Notes: generated by a model not told the origin, from the letters alone. A stretch of DNA of 64,000 bases from LLD-282 sp964395835 (GCA_964395835.1 CAYNBJ010000001.1:186001-250000); one strand, 5' to 3'. Counted from the stretch's first letter, positions 7,790-15,825 are shown. Translations and numbers: made by a program.

Positions 7790-9094
7790 ATGTCCCTATC
7801 TAAAGATATTTTAGACAAAAATACTGATAAAATTTACAGACGAATTAGTGTCGGTATTGCGGTCAATGACCACGATGCGTATGGATACACTCCTCTGATT
7901 TTGGCTATCATGACAAATCAACCAAATATTGTGGACCTCCTGCTCTCTAAAGGTGCCGATGTCAACATGCCCGATTTGTTTGGTCAACCGCCATTACACT
8001 GGGCTATCAGAGTTGAATCAGAGCAGATCACATCTCTGCTTTTAAAAAAAGGTGCTTTTCCAAATACTGTCTCAGCTTACGGCGAACCTTTATTAGTATA
8101 CCCTTTAATAAAAAAACAAAGTAAAATTGCCGAAAATTTAAGAGCGCATGGGACAAGCCAATCTTGTGCAGAAGATTATATTTTCTTAAAAAACATCGGG
8201 CATCATTTTGATCTGAAAGGATTTGGTCTTTTTAAAAATTACAATCTCCTTATTTATCCTATCGATTATCAGGGATTTAGAATAGAATTTTCTCTCAATC
8301 ATTTGAAAAACTCTTATGAAAGCGCGGTGTTTTCTGGGAAATATACGTCACCTTATCAAAAAAACATTCTCGAAACACTCGCTCGCAGCTGCAAATTACG
8401 ATCTTTTAAACAACAAATTGGTTCACATTCTGAAAATCTTGATCTCGAAAGTGCACTCGATGAAATGAATTTGTTTCCGATGGCTTTTGATGGCCATGCT
8501 GTTTCTGTGATTTATTCATACCCATATTTGATTTTATGCGATCGATCTCAGGGGAGAGAGCACACAGCAGCGTTGTATTCTATTCCACATCGACTCTCAT
8601 TAGAGACAATCAAGCACTGGCTGTATGGGAAAAAAAATCGTCTCTACTGGGACAATCTTCCTAAGTATTGTGAGGCAAAGTATATTGACTCTTGTCGGAT
8701 CGATGCTCAAATAAGTGGCAACTGCTCTTGGGCTAATATTGAGCCCTCTGTGATTTTCTTAGATGCATTATATCATTACCGAGATCACGGAACTGCTTTT
8801 TCATCATGGAAAGAGCGTTATGAAAACTGGTCTTTTTGGAATAAAAATTATGCACTCAATCAGGCATTCAGTCTTAGTACACAGTTAAGCGGCGATCGCC
8901 TCTTAGCACTAAAAGTGACTTTATTAAATATTATTTTAGAAGGCAATGCCCCCCACTCTCTCGAAGAAAAAATAAAAGAATATCTAAGCAATGAAAAAGC
9001 GATGATTGACGAGCTCAAGATAGCACATGAGATTAATCACACAGTATGGTGTAAGAATTTCAGAAAATTCTCCTCCTCCTTTCTGTTGAGATAG
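7790..9094 (+). CDS. ankyrin-repeat protein with C-terminal cysteine-protease-like domain
   Basis: 434 residues. The N terminus (about 30-122) holds three ankyrin repeats: YGYTPLILAI...LLLSKGADVN, FGQPPLHWAI...LLLKKGAFPN, and a weaker third. The rest looks like a papain-like hydrolase. A possible histidine lies in FDGHAVSVIY (H236), an acid in LCDRS (D251), and AQISGNCSWAN supplies a possible oxyanion Gln (Q307) and nucleophile Cys (C312). The order His-Asp-Cys differs from classical papain. The combination recalls the Legionella core effector AnkH/LegA3, which is reported to join ankyrin repeats to a cysteine-protease-like fold; homology is my inference. No signal peptide is present. It is likely a secreted host-interaction protein, but the secretion route is not visible here. 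Confidence 0.75.
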   Translation: MSLSKDILDKNTDKIYRRISVGIAVNDHDAYGYTPLILAIMTNQPNIVDLLLSKGADVNMPDLFGQPPLHWAIRVESEQITSLLLKKGAFPNTVSAYGEPLLVYPLIKKQSKIAENLRAHGTSQSCAEDYIFLKNIGHHFDLKGFGLFKNYNLLIYPIDYQGFRIEFSLNHLKNSYESAVFSGKYTSPYQKNILETLARSCKLRSFKQQIGSHSENLDLESALDEMNLFPMAFDGHAVSVIYSYPYLILCDRSQGREHTAALYSIPHRLSLETIKHWLYGKKNRLYWDNLPKYCEAKYIDSCRIDAQISGNCSWANIEPSVIFLDALYHYRDHGTAFSSWKERYENWSFWNKNYALNQAFSLSTQLSGDRLLALKVTLLNIILEGNAPHSLEEKIKEYLSNEKAMIDELKIAHEINHTVWCKNFRKFSSSFLLR

Positions 9095-9144
9095 CACTTC
9101 CTGGGCTACACTTAATAGCAATAATCCTTAGGTGCATCGTAACT

Positions 9145-10152
9145 ATGAATAGGCCCAAATGGCTCACCCTTCCTCAGAAAACTCCTCAATGGGTCTTAAA
9201 AATTTCAAAGATTATTGAAATGTATGCCGTAAATTTTTTTGGAAAAACGACAGATCTTGCAGATAATGCAGCGCTTTTGGAGATTCATCGCATTGTTGAA
9301 AAAAACGATCTCAAAGCTTTGAAAATTTTACTTGCAAAAGAACACGTATCTTTCGATATTCCCAATGACAAAGGTGACACACCTTTATTTATAGCTGCTG
9401 CAAAAGGTTTCATAGAGATCGGTGAATTTCTGATTGCTCAAAAAGTTCAGATAGATGTGATTAATATTTTAGGTAAAAGTCCTTTATGCATTGCTGCTGA
9501 AAATGGTCAAAATGGATTCATGCAAATCTTGATTCAAGCGGGTGCAAACATACATATCACTGATAAAGATCTGAATAATCTTTTACAGTTATCGGTGATT
9601 GCGGAACAACATCAATCTCTTATCTTTCTTTTAGAATATCCTGATATCGCCATCAACCATACAAATCGCTTTGGACAAACCCCCTTAATTCTGGCCACTG
9701 AAAAAAATCTAAGCGAATCAGTCAAAGCATTAATTGCCAAAGGGGCATCTCTCAATTTATCTGATCACGACGGCTGGTCACCTTTAATGTATGCTGTCAA
9801 AAAAGGCACTGAAGATTTAGTGAGTATTTTTATTGCGAATAATGCAGATTTACAAACACACGATTTAGAATTTAAACAAACCCCTTATTTGATTGCCTGT
9901 AGAGCTGGGCAAATTTCTAGCATGAAAATTTTACTCAAACATGGGGCAAAATCAGATGATAGGGATTACTATAATAGAACAGCACTCCATATTGCTGTGG
10001 AAATTAATAATCTTGAAATGGTTCGTTTTGTTATAGATCAGAATCCTGATCTTTTAGCAAAAGATCGTTTCGGGCTGACTGCCTTAGAATGGGCTATTGT
10101 TAATGCATCTGCAGACATCGTGAAAGCCATTCGTGATGCCTATAAAAAATAA
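9145..10152 (+). CDS. ankyrin-repeat protein
   Basis: 335 residues, almost wholly built of ankyrin repeats after an N-terminal segment of about 40 residues. At least seven units can be read from about residue 70, each with a T/SPL...A...G/N...LL pattern: KGDTPLFIAAAKG, LGKSPLCIAAENG, a degenerate unit, FGQTPLILATEKN, DGWSPLMYAVKKG, FKQTPYLIACRAG, YNRTALHIAVEIN and FGLTALEWAIVNA. No catalytic domain, signal peptide or membrane segment is seen. Ankyrin proteins of intracellular bacteria often bind host proteins after secretion; here that is inference from context. It lies 50 bases after the ankyrin-protease gene, and the next gene follows after 14 bases. Confidence 0.85.
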   Translation: MNRPKWLTLPQKTPQWVLKISKIIEMYAVNFFGKTTDLADNAALLEIHRIVEKNDLKALKILLAKEHVSFDIPNDKGDTPLFIAAAKGFIEIGEFLIAQKVQIDVINILGKSPLCIAAENGQNGFMQILIQAGANIHITDKDLNNLLQLSVIAEQHQSLIFLLEYPDIAINHTNRFGQTPLILATEKNLSESVKALIAKGASLNLSDHDGWSPLMYAVKKGTEDLVSIFIANNADLQTHDLEFKQTPYLIACRAGQISSMKILLKHGAKSDDRDYYNRTALHIAVEINNLEMVRFVIDQNPDLLAKDRFGLTALEWAIVNASADIVKAIRDAYKK

Positions 10153-10166
10153 GGAGAAATTATATT

Positions 10167-10934
10167 ATGTTTTGGCGTGTCTTTTCTATTTTTTCTATGA
10201 GTTTTTTGTCTTTTTTACATAAAAATCCGTTTTTAGAAGCAAACATTCTCTTCATATCACAAAGTTTACTGGCCTACATTTCTCCTTTCGCGCGTTTAGG
10301 CTTCCTCGCTCTCAGTATATCGTGGACCTCTTATAAAACATGGTTAATCTGTTTAACGGGATTGCAAATGCTCTCTCAAAAACAAACCTATTTAAAACAC
10401 AAAGAACCCTCTCAAGTGTTGGTACCTAATCTGATAGCCATATGCCTTTTATCTTTTGCGATCAGTCTATCCTGGAGACAATCGATATGCACCTTGGCCT
10501 TATATCTTTTATGGTCTTTATCTATTCCTTTTTTATACGGTCAACGGCAAAATTTAAAAAATATTTTTTATAAGTCACTTGGTCGTTATCTGATTGGACT
10601 TGTTCTTCTTGCCTTTGCAGTCATGCAAACATCCAATTTTATTTTTATTCACCTTTTATTTATCGGATTTGTCTTAGCTGTTTCTTTCAATATGTTATCA
10701 ATTCTCGAGTCTTCAGCACTCTCTGTTTTGCTGATGTTCCGATTAGTTTCTGCTCAACCTGTAGATTTTTTTATTATGCTTGCCTTATGTTGGATACAAA
10801 TTTGTGCACTCTATCGAGGTCTCCTTTATGTTCAAAACACCGCTTCAACAACACACTATTCTCGAAAACTTGGAACTGAAATCAATGATCAGTCTGTGCC
10901 CTTCGGCGCAAATTTGTCTACATCTGAGCGCTGA
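10167..10934 (+). CDS. polytopic membrane protein of unknown function
   Basis: 255 residues with about six strongly hydrophobic segments, roughly 25-55, 85-105, 108-125, 140-160, 162-185 and 188-215. No family was recognised. AAGGAGA lies before the ATG, a strong ribosome binding site, so the gene is real. The last 35 residues are polar and overlap the next ORF for over 100 bases in another frame. It is probably part of the operon starting at htpG or at the small gene at 7341. The long overlap could also mean that the two ORFs were once one gene split by a frameshift. Confidence 0.65.
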   Translation: MFWRVFSIFSMSFLSFLHKNPFLEANILFISQSLLAYISPFARLGFLALSISWTSYKTWLICLTGLQMLSQKQTYLKHKEPSQVLVPNLIAICLLSFAISLSWRQSICTLALYLLWSLSIPFLYGQRQNLKNIFYKSLGRYLIGLVLLAFAVMQTSNFIFIHLLFIGFVLAVSFNMLSILESSALSVLLMFRLVSAQPVDFFIMLALCWIQICALYRGLLYVQNTASTTHYSRKLGTEINDQSVPFGANLSTSER

Positions 10935-11313
10935 AAAAAGTTTTTTTAACCATCAACTAAAATCATTTTTTCAATTTGACACGTTTCTGCGTTTTATCAG
11001 CTATCGTGAGAAAAACTGTCGTGCTCAAGACAGTCTATGGTCAGAATTAAAAAATGAAGGCGAGACACTTGAATGGAACATGCACTCTTTCGAAAAAACA
11101 CTACGCTCTTTAGAAAAAGAAAGCCTCGTGATTATTGAAGATCTCTCCTTATCATGGGAAGAATGGGAATGGCTCACCTTAATCTTAGAAAAAGCATTAG
11201 CTGTGCGCTATATTTTTTCAGTCTCAATGCTTTCTCTGTCTTCAGAAAATTGGGAGAGTTTAGACATGATTCCCTATCGAGATGAAGTCTTTTATGGGTA
11301 CAGGCGTCAATGA
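10828..11313 (+). CDS. unknown protein overlapping the preceding membrane protein gene
   Basis: 161 residues if read from the ATG at 10828, which follows a CGAGGT sequence. An earlier ATG at 10780 in the same frame lies deep in the previous gene. The overlap with the membrane protein gene is 107 bases. The protein is soluble and acidic in its second half, with a Walker-B-like hydrophobic strand (SLVIIEDLS) but no accompanying P-loop that I can find. No family was recognised. It ends seven bases past the start of the convergent gene at 11307. It may be a C-terminal domain separated by frameshift from the membrane protein. Confidence 0.5.
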   Translation: MFKTPLQQHTILENLELKSMISLCPSAQICLHLSAEKSFFNHQLKSFFQFDTFLRFISYREKNCRAQDSLWSELKNEGETLEWNMHSFEKTLRSLEKESLVIIEDLSLSWEEWEWLTLILEKALAVRYIFSVSMLSLSSENWESLDMIPYRDEVFYGYRRQ

Positions 11314-12140
11314 GTTTTTTTATCCTCAATAGGAGGCACTAAGTTCTGAGATGAATGCGAGACAAAAAATTTTGAGAAAAATTTTGAGAAAAATCTAGTC
11401 CATGAAGGATACAAGTCAGGATATAGCTGAGCTAAGACCTGCTGTTCTTCAGGATGCATTTGATACTCTGGCTCCAATGTCACTAAAGAACTCTGAGTCT
11501 GTACTAACACACCTGTAGAATTTTGAATTTTAAAAGACAAATCAATCATCAGGGATTCTTCTCGTAATTGAGAGTGAAAGGATCCGATTTCTAAAATAAA
11601 CGGAGCGTAAAAAAATAGACCGCCCCATGATGTTGTGCTCACAAAATCAAAATGATCATGCCAACTTTGCGCTATCCGATCTTTTTTATGTAAGAAGGGC
11701 GCTCGATTTTGTGTTTGAAAAGAAACCACGCTGTTTTCTAAAGAGACCAGCTGATCTTCGCAATAACGTAAAGTTGTGATCACTTCCTTTTTTAAAAGAA
11801 CCCTCGCATCTATCAGAAAAACTTTTTCTTCTTTGAGATAAGGAATAAACTTTTTTATAGCTGACCCAGCTGCAATACGATCAGGCATGGTAAGCACAGT
11901 AATCCGTGAATCTAGTTCTGCTGGAAAATTTTTCAGCACAGACGGTGGTTTTTCAAGATTCAAAATAACAATTGTATAGGCAAAAAAAGGCCCGTAGGTA
12001 GAAACCGATGTATACAATTGATTTAAAGCTTCTGTATGCTCGCAGTAAAGAACAAATGTTATTGGTAGCACTCTGGATATCTTTTCTATATTTTTGATAA
12101 AAGTCTTAGGTATTGTAAAAATACCTGTATGATAAATCAA
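11307..12140 (-). CDS. glycosyltransferase-like protein, possibly degraded at its start
   Basis: About 277 residues. The only start near the 5' end is TTG at 12140. An in-frame stop lies just upstream, and no methionine occurs for about 100 residues. The fold resembles GT-A/GT2 enzymes: an alpha/beta N-terminal half, a DARVLLKKEV region where the metal-binding DxD would be expected, then WGGLFFYAPFILEIGSF and an IDLSFKIQNSTG segment, comparable with the GG...E.GGFDE...EDIDLSLR pattern of GT2 enzymes. No membrane anchor is seen. The missing normal start and absent Shine-Dalgarno suggest either a TTG start or a gene that has lost its 5' end. It could be a pseudogene. Confidence 0.5.
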   Translation of the reverse strand: MIYHTGIFTIPKTFIKNIEKISRVLPITFVLYCEHTEALNQLYTSVSTYGPFFAYTIVILNLEKPPSVLKNFPAELDSRITVLTMPDRIAAGSAIKKFIPYLKEEKVFLIDARVLLKKEVITTLRYCEDQLVSLENSVVSFQTQNRAPFLHKKDRIAQSWHDHFDFVSTTSWGGLFFYAPFILEIGSFHSQLREESLMIDLSFKIQNSTGVLVQTQSSLVTLEPEYQMHPEEQQVLAQLYPDLYPSWTRFFSKFFSKFFVSHSSQNLVPPIEDKKTH

Positions 12141-12391
12141 GATTTTTGATTACAAAGCTGTAAATATATCGGTATGAATAATTTTTCACAGAACCGTCAA
12201 CGCAGATTGCTCATTGCATAGACCGTATAAAAAAAGAAACATCTTTTTGCAGAAAACATTTTCCGCAAAATTTGACACAGATTTTAACACGATCCTGAAA
12301 GGAACCCACACTCTCCAGATACGTGCAAAATATCTCCTCCAATCAGACCTTTGATTGAACAAAAGGCATTTATATTGTAAGAGCTCTATGC

Positions 12392-12420
12392 TTGTGCTCT
12401 CTTTGCAGATTTGACATAAT
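12392..12420 (+). promoter_or_regulatory. sigma-70 promoter for tRNA-Thr
   Basis: TTGTGC (12392-12397), a 17-base spacer and CATAAT (12415-12420), placed 10 bases upstream of the tRNA 5' end. Spacing and position fit a dedicated tRNA promoter. Confidence 0.55.
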
Positions 12421-12429
12421 ATCATTATC

Positions 12430-12502
12430 GCCGATTTAGCTCAGTCGGTAGAGCAACCGTCTCGTAAGCGGTAGGTCGCCAGTTCGATTCTGGCAATCGG
12501 CA
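12430..12502 (+). tRNA. tRNA-Thr (anticodon CGT)
   Basis: A complete cloverleaf can be drawn. The acceptor stem is GCCGATT with AATCGGC and discriminator A at 12502. The D arm is GCTC/GAGC. The anticodon stem is ACCGT/GCGGT with loop CTCGTAA, giving anticodon CGT. The T arm contains GTTCGATTC. The CCA end is not encoded; the bases after the discriminator are ATC. CGT reads ACG codons, a minor threonine codon in an AT-rich genome. Confidence 0.95.
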
Positions 12503-12503
12503 A

Positions 12504-12881
12504 TCAAAAAGAAAACAACGATACACTCAGCCACGCTAGAAAAAAACACGAATACAGAGGAACTTGGTTCTTTTTATCTTTCAAATAGAAAGAAAAACAT
12601 GTCGCAATCAAAGAAATTTTTAAAAAAACCTCTAATTTTTCTTTATTCAACACACCGAACAATAAAACCAAGTCGGCAAAATACCATTTTCTTTGAGAAA
12701 CAATCGCGTGTAGCGTAATAAAAAAAAGAAAAAAGATTAAAATTTCTGGTTTTTCATGAGTCTGCATCAAAAACATACTACTCATAAAACAAAACAATCC
12801 GAAACCTGAAACACAATGAAACCTCAAGTCCTCATAGGCTAAATAGACAAAACTCACAAAAAATAAAATCTGTGCAAACAT
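12504..12881 (-). CDS. reduced type IV prepilin peptidase (A24 family)
   Basis: Only 125 residues, nearly all membrane helices. The two catalytic aspartates of A24 peptidases appear to be retained: D18 in LAYEDLRF (compare AYIDLRTHRIPN) and D70 in WYFADLVLLFG (compare the GMGDVKLL motif, whose glycines are lost). A C-terminal VPLYSCFFLAW resembles the IPFGPFL region. The N-terminal methylase part of PilD is missing, so this is a minimal peptidase. It lies one base downstream of the platform protein gene and ends the four-gene pilus-like operon. Assignment rests on the paired motifs, helix layout and gene context. Confidence 0.62.
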   Translation of the reverse strand: MFAQILFFVSFVYLAYEDLRFHCVSGFGLFCFMSSMFLMQTHEKPEILIFFLFFITLHAIVSQRKWYFADLVLLFGVLNKEKLEVFLKISLIATCFSFYLKDKKNQVPLYSCFFLAWLSVSLFSF

Positions 12882-12882
12882 A

Positions 12883-13638
12883 TTACAAATATGGTTGATA
12901 ACTTTGCTCTAGCAAAGGAACCAGCGTCATCACAAAGAATATCAGCATAGCTATATCTATAATCGCTCCAATGTAACGTCTCCGACTGACACAATCTCTT
13001 TTTTTAAACACACCCCAATAATATTGATACAGCATCAAAGTCTTATCCAAAGAATGAGAAATTTGATAGAGATCTTTCCACATGTTTTTTTCGTATCGAG
13101 TACGAAGATATTGAGGACTGGGAATAGAATCTATAAATTGCATATCTTTTTTAGGATCAGTGGATGTCATAAAAAGTTTTGCAATATACACCCGATAATC
13201 GAGCCAAGACCACCACTCATAAAAAACCATACAACATAAGAGTAAAACAAGTATCATCTTTTCATCATATAAACTCAGAATCTTTTGAGAATATGCAAAA
13301 ACACTCACAATCAAAAATCGGAACAACGACATATACGGATATGGGCACGGATGAGACTGTGATAAAAGATAAAAAATTTTCTGAAAATGCTCTATTGTTA
13401 TGAAAGGCGAATCAAAAGAAAAGCCAAAATGCGATCCAACTTGGGTCAAGCTCATGCCTTGCTCTAATTTTTTATAAATATAGCGAAAAAAGAACCGCAC
13501 CAGCATTGAAGGATGATAGCGACTTTCTAAATCAAAATATTCTTTAAGACTCAGATCGGAATGATGTGAGAGATCGATCAGCAAAGCAAGCTCTTTAATA
13601 AGAAAAGACAGTACGGTAGCGTAGAGATAAAAAATCAT
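12883..13638 (-). CDS. PilC/GspF-like inner membrane platform protein, reduced
   Basis: About 251 residues from the ATG at 13638, preceded by AGGA. A TTG at 13692 would give 269, but it lies deeper inside the ATPase gene. Hydrophobic segments occur near the N terminus, in the middle (around residues 130-155) and at the C terminus. They are separated by soluble helical parts including LEQGMSLTQVG, which resembles the (L)..G.sls.al motif of GspF domains. The usual PilC is about 400 residues with two GspF repeats; this is much shorter. The identity is supported mainly by its place between the ATPase and peptidase genes. Confidence 0.52.
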   Translation of the reverse strand: MIFYLYATVLSFLIKELALLIDLSHHSDLSLKEYFDLESRYHPSMLVRFFFRYIYKKLEQGMSLTQVGSHFGFSFDSPFITIEHFQKIFYLLSQSHPCPYPYMSLFRFLIVSVFAYSQKILSLYDEKMILVLLLCCMVFYEWWSWLDYRVYIAKLFMTSTDPKKDMQFIDSIPSPQYLRTRYEKNMWKDLYQISHSLDKTLMLYQYYWGVFKKRDCVSRRRYIGAIIDIAMLIFFVMTLVPLLEQSYQPYL

Positions 13639-14431
13639 CAAAGAGATATCCTGCAGAGATAGAAAAGTTTTCCACAATAAAAACAGCGTCAATCATCATA
13701 TGCTGCATCTCTGTTTGATATGAACGCGCTTTAATTATAAACTCCTGTATATTTTGAGCATGTGCAGTTGTTAAGACACTAATCGTTGATAATCCTAAAA
13801 ATGAAACGAAGCCCCAATCATGGCTATTTCGCGCTTCACCAAGACCCACATAATCAATATCGCATCGCAAACATGCTGAGGCATATTCGTGACTTTTCAT
13901 CGACTCATATTTAAGCTGGACTATGCTATCTATCGGTTTTTCTATGGGCTCCTCAAAACTCATAATGCTTTTCGCATTTCGTGCATAACGTGCTAATAAA
14001 TCATAGTAATAAGTTGTTTTTCCACTATGCAAACCACCGACTAAAACACAAATCGAACCACGTTTTTGATCCAGAGAATCCAGCATAGTCCAAAACTCCG
14101 AACGATATATACACTCGTGAGTACTAATGGTTTTATGAATACGCAAAACCACATACTGATGCGGATAGGGCGAAAAGGCAATCCGAAGCGAGAGAGATTG
14201 CACAATGCAAGAACAGTCTTGAAAATGCGCGCTTCTAGCCGCACTGTAGTCGCTATGAAACTTGAGCCACTCTATTAATTCCGACCACTGCACTAGACTC
14301 ACAGTTTGGCTGCTCAAGGTGAAACGCTGAGACCGAAAAGAAAAATATTTTTGTGTGCATGTAGAAAGAACATGAATATCTTGAGCTCCCAACCGCAAAG
14401 CTTGCTCCAAAAGCTGATCAACTAAGCGCAT
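13595..14431 (-). CDS. compact PilT/GspE-family secretion ATPase
   Basis: 278 residues, clearly shorter than PilT (about 344) or PilB/GspE (over 500). The N-terminal domain starts with LLEQALRLGAQDIHVL, the A..GASDIH motif of the family. The ATPase core has Walker A GGLHSGKTT, an Asp-box-like SFEEPIEKPID, a Walker-B-like segment ending YVGLGEARN (compare DVILIGEIRD) and a His-box VLTTAHAQN (compare TLHTND). All motifs exist but each is altered, so the enzyme is probably active yet divergent. It overlaps the pilin gene by 14 bases and the platform gene by 44, forming a tight operon. Confidence 0.72.
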   Translation of the reverse strand: MRLVDQLLEQALRLGAQDIHVLSTCTQKYFSFRSQRFTLSSQTVSLVQWSELIEWLKFHSDYSAARSAHFQDCSCIVQSLSLRIAFSPYPHQYVVLRIHKTISTHECIYRSEFWTMLDSLDQKRGSICVLVGGLHSGKTTYYYDLLARYARNAKSIMSFEEPIEKPIDSIVQLKYESMKSHEYASACLRCDIDYVGLGEARNSHDWGFVSFLGLSTISVLTTAHAQNIQEFIIKARSYQTEMQHMMIDAVFIVENFSISAGYLFDDFLSLRYRTVFSY

Positions 14432-14831
14432 AACACAAATAGGTTTTCATGGAAACACTCGCATCATAATCACAATTCCAATGAATTTTATAATTTTCAA
14501 AATATGGCTCCAATCGCAAATGCCCTTCCTCATTTTCTCCTTCCATAAAAATAGCCTCTAAAGCCTCCCCATCCCAAACAATCTGTGATGCCCCCAGATC
14601 GGAACCACAATCTAAGTCCTCAGATGAGGGTAGCTCTCCTTTAAGCAAAATATATTGGTAAATTTCCACTTGGATTTGTTGAATGGATTGAATAAAATCT
14701 TGTGCTTTCATTTTATTCATCAATAAGCGATAAGACGGCAGAGCATAATGCAAAGATAAGGCAACCAAAGAGACGTACATCATCATATCAATGAAAGAAA
14801 AGGCACGATACTTTCTATCAAAAAATTTCAT
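14418..14831 (-). CDS. type IV pilin-like protein with unusual cleavage motif
   Basis: 137 residues. A short basic leader (MKFFDRKYRA) precedes FSFIDMMMYVSLVALSLHYALPSY, which fits a prepilin N-terminal helix. In usual prepilins the peptidase cuts G|FTLIE; here the residue before the cut is Ala instead of Gly, and the +5 Glu is Asp (A|FSFID). The hydrophobic helix leads into an amphipathic helix with Gln-rich stretches and a small C-terminal domain with four Cys, possibly disulfide bonded. It is the first gene of the operon pilin-ATPase-platform-peptidase. It could be a pseudopilin. Confidence 0.65.
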   Translation of the reverse strand: MKFFDRKYRAFSFIDMMMYVSLVALSLHYALPSYRLLMNKMKAQDFIQSIQQIQVEIYQYILLKGELPSSEDLDCGSDLGASQIVWDGEALEAIFMEGENEEGHLRLEPYFENYKIHWNCDYDASVSMKTYLCYALS

Positions 14832-14934
14832 TATGGACTCTCAATGCTCAAAACTGCGTCTAATCTAAGAGAGTTCCCTCAAAAAAGCAATAACCAGCCA
14901 AATGAAGAATTTTGCACAAAACACTCGTTCATAG

Positions 14935-14963
14935 TTGCTCTCTTGAATCTTCCATGATAGTAT
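14935..14963 (+). promoter_or_regulatory. sigma-70 promoter for tRNA-Ser
   Basis: TTGCTC (14935-14940), a 17-base spacer and TAGTAT (14958-14963), 14 bases before the tRNA 5' end. Confidence 0.55.
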
Positions 14964-14977
14964 GAAGGGGTATTGAC

Positions 14978-15065
14978 GGAAGGTTGCCCGAGAGGCCGAT
15001 GGGGCTCGCCTGGAAAGTGAGTTTAGCGCAAGCTAACAAGGGTTCGAATCCCTTACCTTCCTCCA
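14978..15065 (+). tRNA. tRNA-Ser (anticodon GGA)
   Basis: Class II tRNA with a long variable arm (TTTAGCGCAAGCTAA hairpin). The acceptor stem is GGAAGGT/ACCTTCC, the anticodon loop is CTGGAAA with anticodon GGA, and the T arm AAGGGTTCGAATCCCTT is perfect. The discriminator is T (15062), whereas bacterial tRNA-Ser normally has G. The CCA end (15063-15065) is encoded, unlike in the tRNA-Thr of this window. Confidence 0.95.
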
Positions 15066-15459
15066 CACTTTGATGCCACATCACATTGATTGCGCATATA
15101 TAGCCTTAAAAAAATCATCAATCATTCTTAGCATGTTTGTTAAAAGTCACACCTATCATAAAAATGTCTCCCCCTTATGAGATCTCATACAAGTAAGAGT
15201 TTCTTTTTTAACATCTCTCAATCCATAATCCGCTACCACTGAGAAAGTGGATTTCTATAAAGAGGACAAAAGACTCATGCGAGTGCCCTATGGAAAAACG
15301 CGCGCATCAAATCCATTTTTTTATCAGTCTTCTTCATGATAAACCCGATCTATGCCAGAATATGATATTCTCAAGTGAGAGGTTTTTGGAATGATAACAC
15401 AGAACACATGCCTATGCTTTTTTCAACTTTCTCTGTATCTCTACTGATGAGATAAACAT
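15066..15459. other. intergenic region without recognised features
   Basis: About 390 bases between tRNA-Ser and the YggU-family gene. I see no ORF with a ribosome binding site, no convincing hairpin terminator and no repeat. A TATGATATT stretch near 15361-15370 could be a -10 element for the following gene, but no matching -35 box is apparent. Confidence 0.5.
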
Positions 15460-15825
15460 ATGCATAACCGAACTTTATCCTGTTATGAGGACAAGGGGGC
15501 TTGTCTACTGATTCATATTCATTTGCAACCAGGCGCAAAAAAAAATATTTGCGTAGGAGTGAGTCATTCTGTTCTAAAAATAAAAGTAAAATCCCCTCCC
15601 ATAAATGATCGTGCTAATAAAGAGTTAATTGCTACACTCTCCACGCTGTTGGATATTCATCAGCAATCTATCTCATTAAAAGGGGAGCGTTCCCGATATA
15701 AAACAGCCATCATATCTCACTTGCTACCAGAACAACGCAAAAAAATCATTTTATTTTTAGACAATCTTTCCCAAAATCACTCCGTGGAACCATCAGAAAA
15801 ATCGCAAAGTCGTGCTGAATATTGA
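15460..15825 (+). CDS. yggU: YggU-family (DUF167) protein
   Basis: 121 residues of a small conserved family whose function is not established. The core reads LIHIHLQPGAKKN, then LKIKVKSPPINDRANKELIATLSTLL and ISLKGERSRYKTAII, matching the family pattern (v.p.a..... VkvtAPPvdGkAN..l...La..l......I..G..sR.K.v.i). The last 20 residues are a polar extension. The ribosome binding site is weak. It lies 54 bases before the photolyase gene and may be cotranscribed with it. Confidence 0.85.
   Translation: MHNRTLSCYEDKGACLLIHIHLQPGAKKNICVGVSHSVLKIKVKSPPINDRANKELIATLSTLLDIHQQSISLKGERSRYKTAIISHLLPEQRKKIILFLDNLSQNHSVEPSEKSQSRAEY

Noticed and set aside
11100..11200. MutS-like Walker B strand (SLVIIEDLS) in the gene at 10828
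   Set aside because: No P-loop or other MutS motif accompanies it; a single hydrophobic strand is not enough.
12186..12425. Minus-strand ORF of 79 codons just before tRNA-Thr
   Set aside because: It lies over the tRNA promoter region, has Cys/Trp-rich random composition and no ribosome binding site.
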